The notes under the pieces are model-generated. The model was not told the origin of the DNA. It did no database searches and was given only the letters and a program-made list of their open reading frames with translations. DNA of 64,000 nt from Panorpa germanica. Taxonomy: Eukaryota > Arthropoda > Insecta > Mecoptera > Panorpidae. The stretch is from NCBI GenBank assembly GCA_963678705.1, contig CAVMBN010000150.1:45613-109612 (forward strand). Reading direction: 5' to 3'. The translations under genes and the position numbers were made by a program. Each line of letters begins with the position of its first letter. Within the stretch, counting starts at the first letter, position 1. Shown in pieces: positions 1 through 11,088 of the stretch.

Positions 1-650
1 ACATATAAATTGACTAAAAAAATTAATTTTCTTTATCAAAATAAAAAATATTTTCAATTTATGCGTTATTTGACCAAATTTTTTTCAAAATTTGGGATTT
101 TTTTTTTAGTTTCGTAAATAAGTTACCAAGGTTAGCGTATATACACATTTTCAACTTTCTAGCACAATTTTTACTCTCGGCAAATACTGCAATTGTGCCC
201 CCACATAAAATTTTGAAATTTTGAATTTTTTTTTATTAATCATATATTTAATTATTCTAGAATCCAGAATATGAACTTTCTCCAAAGTTCCCTACCGGGC
301 CCCCGAATTTCTTTAACCTCCCCTTTTTCACTTTTTGAATTTATAATTTTTTAAAAATGTCAGCATTGAATACCTTAATACACATGCAAAATTTCAACTT
401 TCTATCTTTTACGAATTAAATGTAATACAGCAAAAAAGGGTTTACTTTTTTTCCAGTTTCTCCAAAATTACGGGTTTCCAGGAAATTCAGGGAAAAATCC
501 GAGGACGCCAAAATCTTAGAATTTTTTTCTCTACGAAATAGGAAATTTTTAAAAACTTCCCTGGAGCCGTTTTTGAGATGCCATACAAAATTTAAACCAA
601 ACATATAAGAATATAAGAAAACAAATATACACCTGGGACATTATATTATA
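1..650 (+). repeat. AT-rich dispersed repeat, copy 1
   Basis: This stretch is closely similar, in the same orientation, to 43517-44283, including the end motif at 636-650 (acacctgggacattata region). It is noncoding; the short reverse ORF within it is broken in both copies. The left end is cut by the window edge. The second copy interrupts a Polinton protease gene and has an 8-bp duplication, so this is a mobile repeat. Its family is not recognised and I could not define terminal inverted repeats. Confidence 0.6.
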
Positions 651-1978
651 TAAAATCGTTTACGTAACAAGTAACTTATGTTATGTCAGATAATTATTAT
701 AATTATTAATTATTATAGTCAGAATGATCGCACTGCGTTTCGTTTTGCTTTTGAAGGATCTTCGGAAAAGCCGATTTTATTCCCGAAATGTATTTGGTGA
801 ACATTCCATTGTAACTCTTGCATTCCCTCCTTAAGCGCTGCTAGTGTATAACCAGTACAAATATCAGAGTTACGCTATAATAAAACATACAAGAAAAAGT
901 AATTACCAAAAGACACACAAAAAAATATTGTTTTTAAAAGATGTAAAAATGGAGTCCTCTATAACTTTGATAACCACTATTTTTTTTATAGAACGCAATC
1001 AGAAATAGAAAATGTTACGAGTACGAGATATTACCTATAAACCTTTCTTGGCCGCCACTTTTCCAAGATGGCGTCGCGCGCCAATATTGCTCGTGTTGTT
1101 TAACAGAGGGTTTTTAATAACAGCCTTTAAAACTATAAACAAAGTAAACAAACATTAAACAAAACATTAATTACCAACCTATTCAAAATATCCAAAATAT
1201 CCAAATATCATAACATATCCAAAAATTAGAACTATCGGCCCTTATGTCATGTAAAAGGGTAAAGTTCCCCGGCATTTAAGAAATTGTTTCAAAATAACAT
1301 GTTTGTCTAAAAATAAAGGAAAAGAATGTTCTTTTGTTTAGTTAAAAATATATAAGTGTATATTGTTTGCGAATTTGTCTTTCTCGGCGACTTAACACAA
1401 AAAGTAAATAACGGTGGAACGGGGTACACTTTAAAAGACCGTTTGCGTTAGATAGATGTGTGTAAAGTAATATTTTTAAAATAAACTTTCAAACATTGAA
1501 ATGTTATTTTATTCAGATTAAAGACAAACTGTTAACATATTGCGGCAAAAGCAGTGTGCAATAAGTACAAAACTAATGATTATATTAATTAAAAGAAAGG
1601 GAAAATTAAATTCTATTTAAAAATAGTTCAGGGAATTGTATAGCATATTCTTATATGCTATACAATTATGTAATGTAAAACAAATATTGTTATAACTCAC
1701 ATTCCATACGACACAAACTAACAATGTCTCTTCAGTATCTTTGCTGACCATGCACTTTAGAGATAATAAAATAGTATATAAGTAATATGTTAATCTTAAT
1801 CTAGTTAGTTCAAGTTCATGTTTAATCTGCATCGCGCAGATAGTAGTTGGCTGGGTCACCATTTGAGACTAGGCATAAGCTGTATCGCACAGTGATTATT
1901 AGTCCAAATAAATATTATTTAAGTAAAACTAAAATAAATTGTTTTTTTTATTAAAGTCTAAATTACTCAAACTTTAAT
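651..1978 (+). other. Non-coding stretch; right part probably LTR of an errantivirus-like element
   Basis: No convincing gene is present. The right end abuts a primer-binding site at 1979-1996, so the sequence just upstream should be a 5' LTR. A TATA-like stretch lies near 1347-1356 and an aataaa near 1481. The LTR start cannot be fixed because no second LTR copy lies in the window. I see nothing identifiable in 651-1220. Confidence 0.4.
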
Positions 1979-1996
1979 TGGCGCAGTCGGTAGGAT
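1979..1996 (+). other. Retrotransposon primer-binding site (tRNA-Ser type)
   Basis: The 18 bases TGGCGCAGTCGGTAGGAT match the primer site used by 17.6/297-type errantiviruses, which are primed by tRNA-Ser in Drosophila (established knowledge). Position just upstream of a gag-like frame supports the call. Confidence 0.7.
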
Positions 1997-2289
1997 ATTA
2001 AGGAATTACAATCGCTGTAAATTTTTCCATTTTCATGGTTAACTTAATATTTCGAAACCTACAAAAATAAAGTTAAAGAATAAAGTAAACTTAATAAATA
2101 GTGAAGTCAAATAGAAACAGAAGTTGAAGTGCTCCGAGACTCATCGACCCACTAGCAGCAGCATATGGACATGAAGATCACGCAAGGCATCGCGGTGATA
2201 ATCGTAATGTGAGTACTCATTCATATTTTCTTTCTATATTCACACTTCCCAAAAACAAAAATTATTATTATTTGTACAATAATATTTCC

Positions 2290-2486
2290 TGTTTAAAAAG
2301 GAGTATAAATCGCTTATACAGGCCTAAAACAGAAATTAAATTTAAAAAGGAGTATAAATCGCTTAAACAGGCCTAAAACAAATATTAAAAATAATATTAA
2401 AATAAAATATATATTAAGCAAAGTAATACAATAATTAAATAATAATTATCAAAAAAGGAATATAAATCGCTTATATAGGCCTAATG
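2290..2486 (+). repeat. Three-copy leader minisatellite
   Basis: A motif of about 35 bp, with core gtataaatcgcttatacagg, occurs at about 2293, 2341 and 2453 in the untranslated leader between the primer site and gag. Copies 1 and 2 are nearly identical; copy 3 has changes. Confidence 0.75.
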
Positions 2487-2674
2487 AAAATTAAAAATAT
2501 TAAAAGTAATATTAAAAATAATATTAAAATAAAATATTAATTACATTACGTAATAAATACTATAATGTAAAAAAATAAAATACTTGCAAATTAACTAAAT
2601 AATAATAATAATTTTTTAAAATAAAATGTTTACAAAATAACTTTTCTTAAATAAAAGTTACACTATAAATCAAA

Positions 2675-4240
2675 ATGGAGACATTCCATACTTATCTAAA
2701 TTATGTAAAGGAATATAATGGAAACAATTCGCTGACGAATTTTATATAAGATTGCGAAGTGATCATAGATAATTTTGCCATATTCCCCGGTAAAAATGAA
2801 GGTAAAAAAAAAGCTATTAGGAATAACGGTCTATTGCTCTCAGCTATAAAAAGCAAGATTATTGGAGATGCAGCAAGTTTAATAAAGAATAAACATATTA
2901 ATACATGAGAGAAATTAAAAATTATTTTAATAAATAGTTATACTAAAAACCGCAGCCATATCCCGCATACAACAACACTTAAACGAAAGCCTAATGAGAA
3001 AATTATTACTTATTACTTTAGATGTTTGGAATCAGTTAACAACTTAAATGTTTTGAACACACTTCACAATAAAACAACTTTAAATATGAGATCACTGGCA
3101 AAACATCGCGATTCCCGGATGGTGAGAAATTTCATAGAGGAGCTAAACGATCCCCTTGGATGTAAATTAAAACGCCAAAATCCTAACACAATGGATGAAC
3201 TTCTAGAATTAATAATAGAAGATATGACGAACCGCGAAATCCATACTAACGAGGAATATAACAACCCTCACCAACAACAACAAGTAAAGAACACAAAAGA
3301 TTTTCAAACAGAGCCGTCAACACAAAAACCGTGTGAAACAATAATCGAACAAACCATTGAGAATAAAGAAATAGACAATGTACGGACGGAACTACAAGAA
3401 GTAATCATAAACGACGAGAGTACAAAAATCAAAGTACAAAATCAAAATTCAGAAGAAAAACGGGACACAGAAACAAATGAAAATAAAAACGATATCAAAT
3501 TACATAAAGAAATGGCGATCAATGTGCCCACAAATATTAAAATACAAAGCCAGAATAATTCAGAAGAAGTTCTGAATACAGATGAAAAGGAAAAAGAACT
3601 TGAAGAGTTTACCAAAACAGAAGTAAAGAAAAAGACAATTGTTGAAGTAAAAATTAAGCAAGGGAAAATAAGCGTCAAACAAAACACAGAAGATCAAAAC
3701 ATGCAAGATTTCAAAGTAGAAAATCAGCAAAATATGAAACAAGAATCAGAGAATCAAAATTCACAACATTTCGAAATGAAAAATCAACAAAATGTTAAGC
3801 AACAATCAAAAAATCCAAACTTTCTAGATTTCAAAGTACAAAATCCACAAAAAATCGGACAAGTAGCAGAAAAGCAAACTATACAAGAACTTGAAATAGT
3901 GAAGCAACTAAACATTAACCAAGAAAAACCTGAAAAACAAAATATGCAATATTCTGAAGTAAAAAAATTACACAATATAAAGCAAGAAAAAGCAGGAAAT
4001 AATAGAAATCAAAATTTTAAAATAAAAGAAAAAATTGAAAAGAAAAAAAGAAACAAAGCTAAATGCATACCAGAAAAACAAGAAGATTCAGAAAACGAGG
4101 CACACACTTCGTGGATAAATGATCACAGAAAAGAAATAATTCGTGGACAGAAGATTAGAAATTCGGCACAACTAAAGCAACTATATGGGATTAAACGAAA
4201 TAAAAATTATATCTGGATTATTATAATAATATCTGGATAA
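2675..4240 (+). pseudogene. gag: Errantivirus-like gag, two in-frame stops
   Basis: The frame opens at ATG 2675 (METFHTYL) and stays in one frame to 4240, but is cut by TAA at 2747-2749 and TGA at 2906-2908. The N-terminal third resembles the capsid part of errantivirus Gag, with a pattern of short helices and a conserved arginine-rich stretch before 3026. The C-terminal half is Gln/Asn/Lys-rich and made of degenerate repeats of about 20 residues (3690-4040). No protease or RT follows; satellite DNA begins directly after, so pol is lost. The frame downstream of the stops is long and intact, suggesting recent inactivation. Gag identity rests on context (PBS, leader) as much as sequence. Confidence 0.6.
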
Positions 4241-4249
4241 TGCGAAATT

Positions 4250-7061
4250 AACAGAGAAATATATTATATATAGAGGTAAAGTTTACTGAAACACTAAAAG
4301 TATTAATAACCTATAAAAAAAATATTTTTCTAAAAAAATACTTTACAGTTAGGGGTTCACTATAATATGATATAAAAAAAGCAAGCTTATACATAGAAAC
4401 ATATATCCTTACAAGTTAATAAATACCCATGCACATGTGGGGGTTATGGATTCATTTGATTGACTGTCATCATAACTAATGACAAACCACAAAGAGACTG
4501 TATATAAAAAAACATTAGAAATGATAGCGGGTAAAATTAGGAAAATGCATAACTTTTTATATTATACGCGATATTGTGCTGTCTTCTATACTGCAAAATT
4601 TATCTTTACCTACAATATAAATAAAGGTAAAGTTTGCTAAAACATTAACATTATTAATAACCTAAGAAAAAATCTAATTTTTTTATAAAATACATTATAT
4701 TTAGGGGTTCCCTATAAAATAAAATGAAAACTGAAAATATATTTATAGAAAACAATATCTCTACAAGTTAGTAAATAAACATGCACATGCGGCGGTTGTG
4801 GATTAACTGTATTTATAATCATTGACAAAGCACATTGATACTGTAATAAAAATAAAACATTGGATTTGATAGAGACTAAAATTAAAAAAAATCATACCTT
4901 ACCTATATTATACGCTAGGTGGTCCTGTCATCTATAATGCAAAATTGAACGTGAAATATATTATATATAAAGATTGCTGAAACAATAAAATTATTAAAAT
5001 CCTGAAAAAAAAATATTCCTTAAAAAAAATGCTTTATAGTTAGAGGTACACTATACAATTTTATAAAAAAAAGCAAGCTTATACATAGAAACATATACCA
5101 TTACAAGTTAGAAAATATTCATGCACATGTGGGGGTTTTGGAATCATTTGATTGACTGTCATCATAACTATTGACAAGCCACAAGGAGGCTGTATTAAAA
5201 AAAAAAATTACAATCGATAGAAAGTAATATTTAGAAAATGAATAACTTACTTATAACATACGCGAGATTGTGCTGTTTTCTATACTGCAAAATTTAACTT
5301 TACCTACAATATATATAGAGGTAAACTTTGCTGAAAAACTAACATTATTAAAAGCCTGAAAAAAAAAATATACTTTTTATAAAATACCTTATATTTATAG
5401 GTTCACTAATAAACTGTATATAAAAAAAAATTTATTCATAGAAAACAATATCCCTACAAGTTAGTAAATAAACATGCACATGCGGCGGTTGTGGATTGAC
5501 TGTCTTCATAACCATTGACAAGGCACATTTAGACTGTAATAAAAATAAAACATAAGATTTAATAGAGGGTAAAATTAAAAAAAATCTTAACTTACCTATA
5601 TTATACGCGAGGTGGTCCTGTCATCTATAATGGGATATTGAACGAGATATATATTATATATAGAGGTAAAGTTTACTGAAACACTAAAATTATTATTAAC
5701 CTAAGAAAAAAATATTTTTTACAAAAAATACTTTATAGTTAGTGGCACACTATAATATTTTATGATAAAAGCAAGCTTATACATAGAAACACATATTCTT
5801 ACTAGTTAATAAATAATTATGCACATGCGGGGGTTATGGATTTATTGGATTGACTGTCAACATAACTAATGACAAACCACAATGAGACTGTATAAAAAAA
5901 ACGTTAGAATTGATACAGTGTAAAGTTGGGAAAATGCATAACTTAACTACTATATACGCGAGATGGTGTTGTCTTCAATAAACTTAAACTTAACTTTACC
6001 TAAAAATTATATAGTGGTTAAGTTTGCTGAAACACTAACATTATTAAAAACCTGAAAAAAAAATCTATTCTCTTTATAAAATACCTTATATTTATAAGTT
6101 GACTTAAAAATTGTATAAAATTGAATATTTATTCATAGAAATCAATATCCCTACAAGTTAGTAAATAAACATGCACATGCGGCGGTTGTGAATTGACTGT
6201 CTTCATAACCATTGACAATTTACATTAAGACTGTAATATAAATAAAACAGTAGATTTGATAGAGAGTTAAATTAAAAAAATTCATAACTTACCTATATTA
6301 AACGCGAGGTGGTCCTGTCATCTATAATGCAAAATTGAACGAGAAATGTATTATATATATAGAGGTAAAGTTTGCTGAAACACTAAAATTATTAAAAACC
6401 TGATAAAGAAAATATTCCTAAGAAAAAATAATTTATAGTTAAGGGTACACTTTAAAATTTTATGAAAAAAACAAGCTTATACATAGAAACATATATCCTT
6501 ACAAGTTAGTAAATAATCAAGTTAATAAATAAATAAATATGGATTCATTGGATTGACTGTCATCATAACTATTGACAAACCACAATGAGACTGTATCAAA
6601 AAGTAAACATTAGAATTGATAGAGGGCAAAATTAAGAAAATGCATAACTTACCTATTTTATACGCAAAATTTTGTTGTCTTCTAAATTGCAAAATTTAAC
6701 TTTACCTACATTATATATAAAGGTAAAATTTGCTGAAACACTAACATTATTAAAACCTTTAAAAAAAATAAATTATTTTTAACTATTGACAAGCCACAAT
6801 GAGACTGTAATAAAAAAAACATTAGAATTGATACAAGATATAATTTACAAAATGCATAACTTACCTATATTATACGCGAGGTGGACCTGTCATCTATAAT
6901 GCGAAATTGAAAGAGAAATATATTATATATAGAGGTAAAGTTTACTGAATTACTAAAAATATTAATTACATAAAAAAAAATATTCTTTTAAAAAAATACT
7001 TTACAGTTAGGGGTACACTATGATATGATATGATAAAAGCAAGGTTATACATAGAAACATA
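4250..7061. repeat. AB-dimer satellite array
   Basis: Two related monomers of about 345 bp alternate. Type A carries catgcacatgtgggggtt (near 4428, 5120, 5820) and type B carries catgcacatgcggcggtt (near 4780, 5473, 6172). Equivalent sites recur every 690-700 bp; for example ggtggtcctgtcatctataa near 4915, 5612 and 6304. The last units (6500-6780) are shortened by deletions. The array is AT-rich and noncoding. It is interrupted at 7062 by the Gypsy-1 LTR. Confidence 0.85.
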
Positions 7062-7657
7062 TGTGGGTTGACAATAAACCTATCCTTGTTGACGTTTCCA
7101 TTTGTGGGTCCACCTTACACCTTAGTGAGTGTTAGCTAGATTACCAGCTGTGGTTTAGCTGTTTTGATGTTATTTCAATCCTTAGTTGAGCCCCCATTTA
7201 CAATTTGGCTTATTAAAAATAAAGTTCAATTAATTATTTCTCAAAGAAATTATATTACAAAAATAACTCACATATATAAAAATAGTTCAAAACAATATTA
7301 TCAAACAACAAATATTACAACTAGTAATATTGTTAATCGTAATCTAATTCTTAATGTTATTAACAACTAGTTAATACTTCATTTCTCGAATTTACTAATG
7401 ACTGCCATACAAACTGTGTATGTTACTACTATAGCAATTTTTAACAACCTTCTCTGTGCTAACCATGCATCTTCATGTCGTAGCAAGCGAAGGTGTCTCG
7501 TCACCTGTTAGAGGGGTCCACAAATCGTTTACAACAGCGCTAGTATAATTTAAATATAACTTAATATTAGCAATGTACCTTACCTATTTTATAGAGTTCT
7601 TTATAATTATTATTTCTTACAAACTAATTATATCTAATCCTAAATTATATCCCACAT
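7062..7657 (-). repeat. Gypsy-1 LTR (3' LTR)
   Basis: Begins TGTGGG and ends CCCACA on the + strand. It is near-identical over most of its length to 27884-28145 plus 29080-29413. It contains no long gene; the 68-residue ORF in it is fortuitous. Confidence 0.8.
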
Positions 7658-7705
7658 TCGGCCAATCCTGACTAGTAACTGTCCTTAGTTGCTACAATCA
7701 TCCTG

Positions 7706-8163
7706 GCTATGGTTTCATCATATCTGCTGATGTAGAAGTCCTTATTGGTCCTTCACACTCTCCTGCTTTCTCTACATCATAACGATCATTGCCTTTAATT
7801 TTCGTTATTTTGTATGGTCCTAAAAATTTAGCTTTAACTTTAGCTTCTGTTGTAAATTGTGTACGTTGTATAGTTACTAAATTGTTCAGTGTATACTTTC
7901 TTGGTGCTTTACATTTCCTATTGTAGCTAGTTCTATTTTCTTGTTTAATTTTTAGAATATTTTCTTTAGCCTCTTCTCTCAGCTTCTCACGTTTATCTAC
8001 AAACTCATTTTATATTTCTTCTGTAATCAAATCTATTATTTTTATATTTTGTTTGGTTTTTATTTTAACCCCTATCATCAATTCAAATAATGTCATTTTA
8101 ATACTTCTTTAATAAGTACTGTTTAGCATTAACTGTAGTTTACTTACATGCAAATACCACATA
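7706..8163 (-). pseudogene. Gypsy-1 integrase C-terminal part
   Basis: Reverse-strand frame that continues the integrase of 25228-26106 across the Polinton-1 insertion. It carries the C-terminal integrase region, including FELMIGVK and a basic stretch ending in a LGPYKITKIKG motif typical of Gypsy integrase C-termini. In-frame stops are present (one about 17 codons into this part, another later). The frame ends near 7706, some 50 bp from the LTR. It is not functional. Confidence 0.8.
8158..8163. other. Target-site duplication of Polinton-1, left copy
   Basis: CACATA occurs here and at 25222-25227, directly outside the terminal repeats. A 6-bp duplication is the known length for Polinton/Maverick integration. 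Counting the duplication once, the Gypsy integrase reading frame is in phase across the site. Confidence 0.93.
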
Positions 8164-8539
8164 AGTAGATAAGTTATTGGGATCCTGGGCCAACCGGAAG
8201 GATGACACCTTGTTATCTTGTCATTATCTTGTCATTATCTTGTCATTGTTATCAGTTGTGGTTATCTTGTCATGTAGGTCAAGGTCACAGGGTTAAAGGT
8301 CACCCAGGGGTGGGGTTAAGGGTTGTTGTTGAAGGGTGGTTGTTGTCAGGGGTGGTCAAGGGTGGGTGGTGTTGTCAGGGTGGTGGTTAAGGGGGTTGTT
8401 CAGGTGTGTGGGGTAGGTCAGTTATCAGCAGCAGCAGCAGGTGTGTGTGTGTCAGGTGTATGGGTGGGGTAGGTGTCTGTCTGTGTGTGGTAGGTGTCGG
8501 TGTGGGGTTGGTCAGAGGGTTGTGTCGTGGGGGGGTCAG

Positions 8540-8571
<32 letters not shown>

Positions 8572-8660
8572 GTCTGTATTACGAATTGTTTACTAACATT
8601 TTGACAACTACTGGTTGTTTGGTTGAAATGAAAGAATTTTTTATTAACATTTAAATATTG

Positions 8661-8755
8661 TGCCACCTAGGATGGCTTAGTTGGTTAAGTTGTGTTAAAA
8701 AAAAAATATTCTATAACACCCTATTCGCGCTTCGAGTTCGATTCTCGTGAGAACA
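8661..8755 (+). promoter_or_regulatory. tRNA-like segment with A and B box inside the TIR
   Basis: TGGCTTAGTTGG fits an RNA polymerase III A box, and GTTCGATTC fits a B box within a small T-arm-like hairpin (CGAG-loop-CTCG). A possible anticodon-stem pair GTGTTA/TAACAC encloses an A-rich loop too large for a normal tRNA. It is therefore a tRNA-derived or tRNA-like promoter element rather than a clean tRNA gene. A copy in the right TIR has a changed B box. Confidence 0.4.
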
Positions 8756-9113
8756 ACATCAAAGGTAAAATTTCTCGCGAACAACATAGAACGGTATAAA
8801 TCACACAGGTACAAAAAAAATAAAAACAATGCAGAATTGAACAACATAGAACGGAATAAATCATAGGTAAAAATAAAAACATATAATTTGAAATAAAACA
8901 CTTTTTTGTTGTTAAAAAAAACTAGGATAATTTTTATTTTATTGTAAATATTAAAAAAAAAAAAATACATTATATATATATATATATATATATATGATTA
9001 GAAAAAAGGACTATAAAAAATCTGATAAGAAAACCACCACACACATACACACACACACACACACACCCCAACCCTTCATTTTTAGTGGTGTGATTAAAGT
9101 TTATATTAAGTAT

Positions 9114-9451
9114 ATTACAGTATTTATATTTACATTTTTTTCTAGTCCCAACGATCAATTACTTTTAGCGGTAAACAATGTACTAATTAATAGATCATTG
9201 TTAACATGAACTTATATATACATTTTTCAACCCCCTCCACTTCTTTATAATTTTTTTCCTTGGTAACAAAAAAAAATTGTACAAGCCCCCCACCCCCCTC
9301 CCCATCCTGTGACAATTATATACCGGAAACATAGATTATTTTTGTGGTTTACGTCAATTAAAAACTATTTTTTGTGTGTGGGCGTGTGGTTTAAAGTTGT
9401 TTTTTTTTGTTAAACAATGGAAATTTCCACTGGAAACATATATTTTTTTGC
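9114..9451 (+). repeat. Direct repeat copy 1 flanking the TIR gene cassette
   Basis: The segment attacagtatttatattta...ctagtcccaacgatc...tttttttgc is repeated as 9453-9481 plus 9837-10151. The second copy is split by about 355 bp that hold a small ORF. The right TIR has the corresponding sequence once, without the ORF. Confidence 0.85.
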
Positions 9452-9529
9452 ATTACAGTATTTATATTTACATTTTTTTTTGTTGTGTATATATTTTTAT
9501 ATCAATGAAAAAAATATTATTATATTAAC

Positions 9530-9829
9530 TTAACGTACAATGGAAAAATGGGTATTAGTTCCCGTTTGTCTGATGATGTGTAGTTTTAGATTTCCTTCAT
9601 GTGCTTCTTCGTTTAATCTAGGTAGGTCTTTGTCCCCCATTAATTTCTTAAAGCGTTGATTCAGGAAAATATAGAAATCTTCAAGTTCCATCATTACTCC
9701 TTTTTTTCCATAACGACCATCGTTTGGTTGGAAATTTAGAATTTTGTAATAGGATCCGGCTTCCAGGCTTGATAGAACCCTTACTTCCTTTTGTACAGCG
9801 AGATTATTTAATTTTTCCAAAAGATCCAT
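9530..9829 (-). CDS. Small conserved-looking protein within the left TIR
   Basis: A 99-residue protein starting at an ATG (MDLLEKLNN). It has a pattern of alternating hydrophobic strands, with a central ELEDFYIFLNQRFKKL segment. Small proteins with a similar 'ledf..fLp.Rf' centre accompany several arthropod mobile elements; I infer an OB-fold-like or other small beta protein, but function is unknown. It lies between two direct repeats in the left terminal repeat and is absent from the right one, so it looks like a late insertion. The frame is intact. It reads toward the left element end, opposite to the fibre-like gene. Confidence 0.6.
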   Translation of the reverse strand: MDLLEKLNNLAVQKEVRVLSSLEAGSYYKILNFQPNDGRYGKKGVMMELEDFYIFLNQRFKKLMGDKDLPRLNEEAHEGNLKLHIIRQTGTNTHFSIVR

Positions 9830-9836
9830 ATTTTTT

Positions 9837-10230
9837 TTCTTCTAGTCCCAACGATCAATTACTTTTAGCGGTAAACAATGTACTAATTAATAGATCATTG
9901 TTAACATGAACTTATATATACATTTTTCAACCCCCTCCACTTCTTTATAATTTTTTTCCTTGGTAACAAAAAAAAATTGTACAAGCCCCCCACCCCCCTC
10001 CCCTTCCTGTGACAATTATATACCGGAAACATAGACTATTTTTGTGGTTTACGTCAATTAAAAACTATTTTTTGTGTGTGGGCGTGTGGTTTAAAGTTGT
10101 TTTTTTTTGTTAAACAATGGAAATTTCCACTGGAAACATATATTTTTTTGCGGTTTATACCAATTAAAAATTAAATAAAAATGGTATCTTATCAACACAT
10201 TTCTTTGTGTGGTTTAAAGTTGTTTTTTTT
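9837..10230 (+). repeat. Direct repeat copy 2 and inner end of left TIR
   Basis: Repeats 9140-9451 almost exactly, then continues as inverted match to 23860-23947 of the right TIR (segment with caattaaaaattaaataaa). The right TIR has this inner part twice (23705-23860 and 23860-23947 regions), so both ends have been reshaped by tandem duplication. Confidence 0.8.
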
Positions 10231-10298
10231 TAATAATAATTTTGTTGTTTTTTTTTATATATATACTCATAATTATTAAATTGAAAATCAAAGATACA

Positions 10299-10862
10299 AT
10301 GTCAGTCGATAAGTTTGGTCGATATTATTATGAATCTAATTAATATGGTGAAGGGAAAAAATGTCATGGTCTGCCTGGCATTGGATTTGTTTTAACGGAT
10401 GATAATAATTATGATATGGAATCGAGGCGATTAGTGAATTTAAGTGAACCGAGTGATGAAAATGATGCAACTACAAAAAAATATGTTGATGGAATAATAG
10501 AGAACAAAGTAATGGTTAAAGTAGAGGGTTTAATACAGAATTTTTCAAGTGCACATCTGACAAAAGTTGAGGGTTTTATAAATAGTAATTTAAATGAACA
10601 AAATACAAGAAATGCTAAATATAATAATGATATTGTCATATTAAATAGCAAATTAAATAATAGTACAGCGGCTTTAGATAATAAAATTAAACAGATAGTT
10701 GATGTTATACCGGTAATTATAGATTCAAAAATATCTGGAGCTATAAATAACAAACTTAAAACGGACCTTGATAAAATAATAGAGAAAGCTGTAACAAAAT
10801 ATGTTTCAGACCAAGTTAGTGCAATTGATAATAAAATTTTAAAGGACCGACAAATGAATTGA
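10299..10862 (+). pseudogene. Fibre-like coiled-coil protein, premature stop
   Basis: ATG at 10299 starts MSVDKFGRYYYESN, then TAA at 10341-10343 interrupts. The same frame runs on to 10862, with ATG 10416 as a possible downstream start (148 residues). It carries DENDATTKKYVDG, which resembles the 'DAATKkYVD' motif of phage tail-fibre and other trimeric fibre shafts, followed by heptad-like hydrophobic spacing and many Asn/Lys residues (coiled coil). This fits a receptor-binding fibre at the penton vertex, by analogy with adenovirus; that role is inference. It sits just inside the left TIR on the + strand. The stop removes the conserved N-terminal tail if no readthrough or internal start is used. 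Confidence 0.6.
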
Positions 10863-11088
10863 CATATTTGAGAAAGCTGAAACAAAATTAATTTTTGGAT
10901 AAAATTGAAAAATAAAAACACATAAGTTCGATAATGTTAATTTTTTTTTTATTAATTAATTATACATAAGTTAGATAATATTAATTAATTTTTTACTTGA
11001 ATTAGATGTAAATGTGAATCTGAAAAAAATAAACATATCAGTACTTGATATTATTTATATATAATAATTTTTTTAATTCAACACATAC

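Larger units (their letters stand above)
8164..9451. repeat. Polinton-1 left terminal inverted repeat
   Basis: Inverted match of 23947-25221. It contains GT-rich low-complexity sequence (8380-8565), a tRNA-like segment (8661-8755), a duplicated segment of about 60 bp with gaacaacatagaacgg (8780 and 8850) and TA/CA microsatellites (8973-9065). Inside, the repeat continues through a duplicated copy (9837-10230), so the full left repeat is about 2.07 kb with an insertion. Confidence 0.9.

Noticed and set aside
1617-1862. 81-codon reverse ORF near the errantivirus-like LTR
   Set aside because: Lies in the presumed LTR; no domain features.
2290-2486. Possible CRISPR-like array in the three spaced repeats
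   Set aside because: Only three imperfect copies with irregular spacing in a eukaryotic retroelement leader.
8202-8666. ORFs in the left TIR rich in Gly/Val/Cys or His/Thr (and the reverse ones at 24728-25183)
   Set aside because: They are translations of GT/CA low-complexity sequence in the terminal repeat; not conserved in frame between the two TIRs.
8661-8755. Functional tRNA gene
   Set aside because: The anticodon loop is too long and A-rich and the acceptor stem does not pair; kept only as tRNA-like promoter element.
8695-9209. Phe/Tyr-rich ORFs at 8695-8970, 8970-9158, 8994-9209 and 24319-24699
   Set aside because: They read through TIR microsatellites and A/T runs; length depends on the repeat number.
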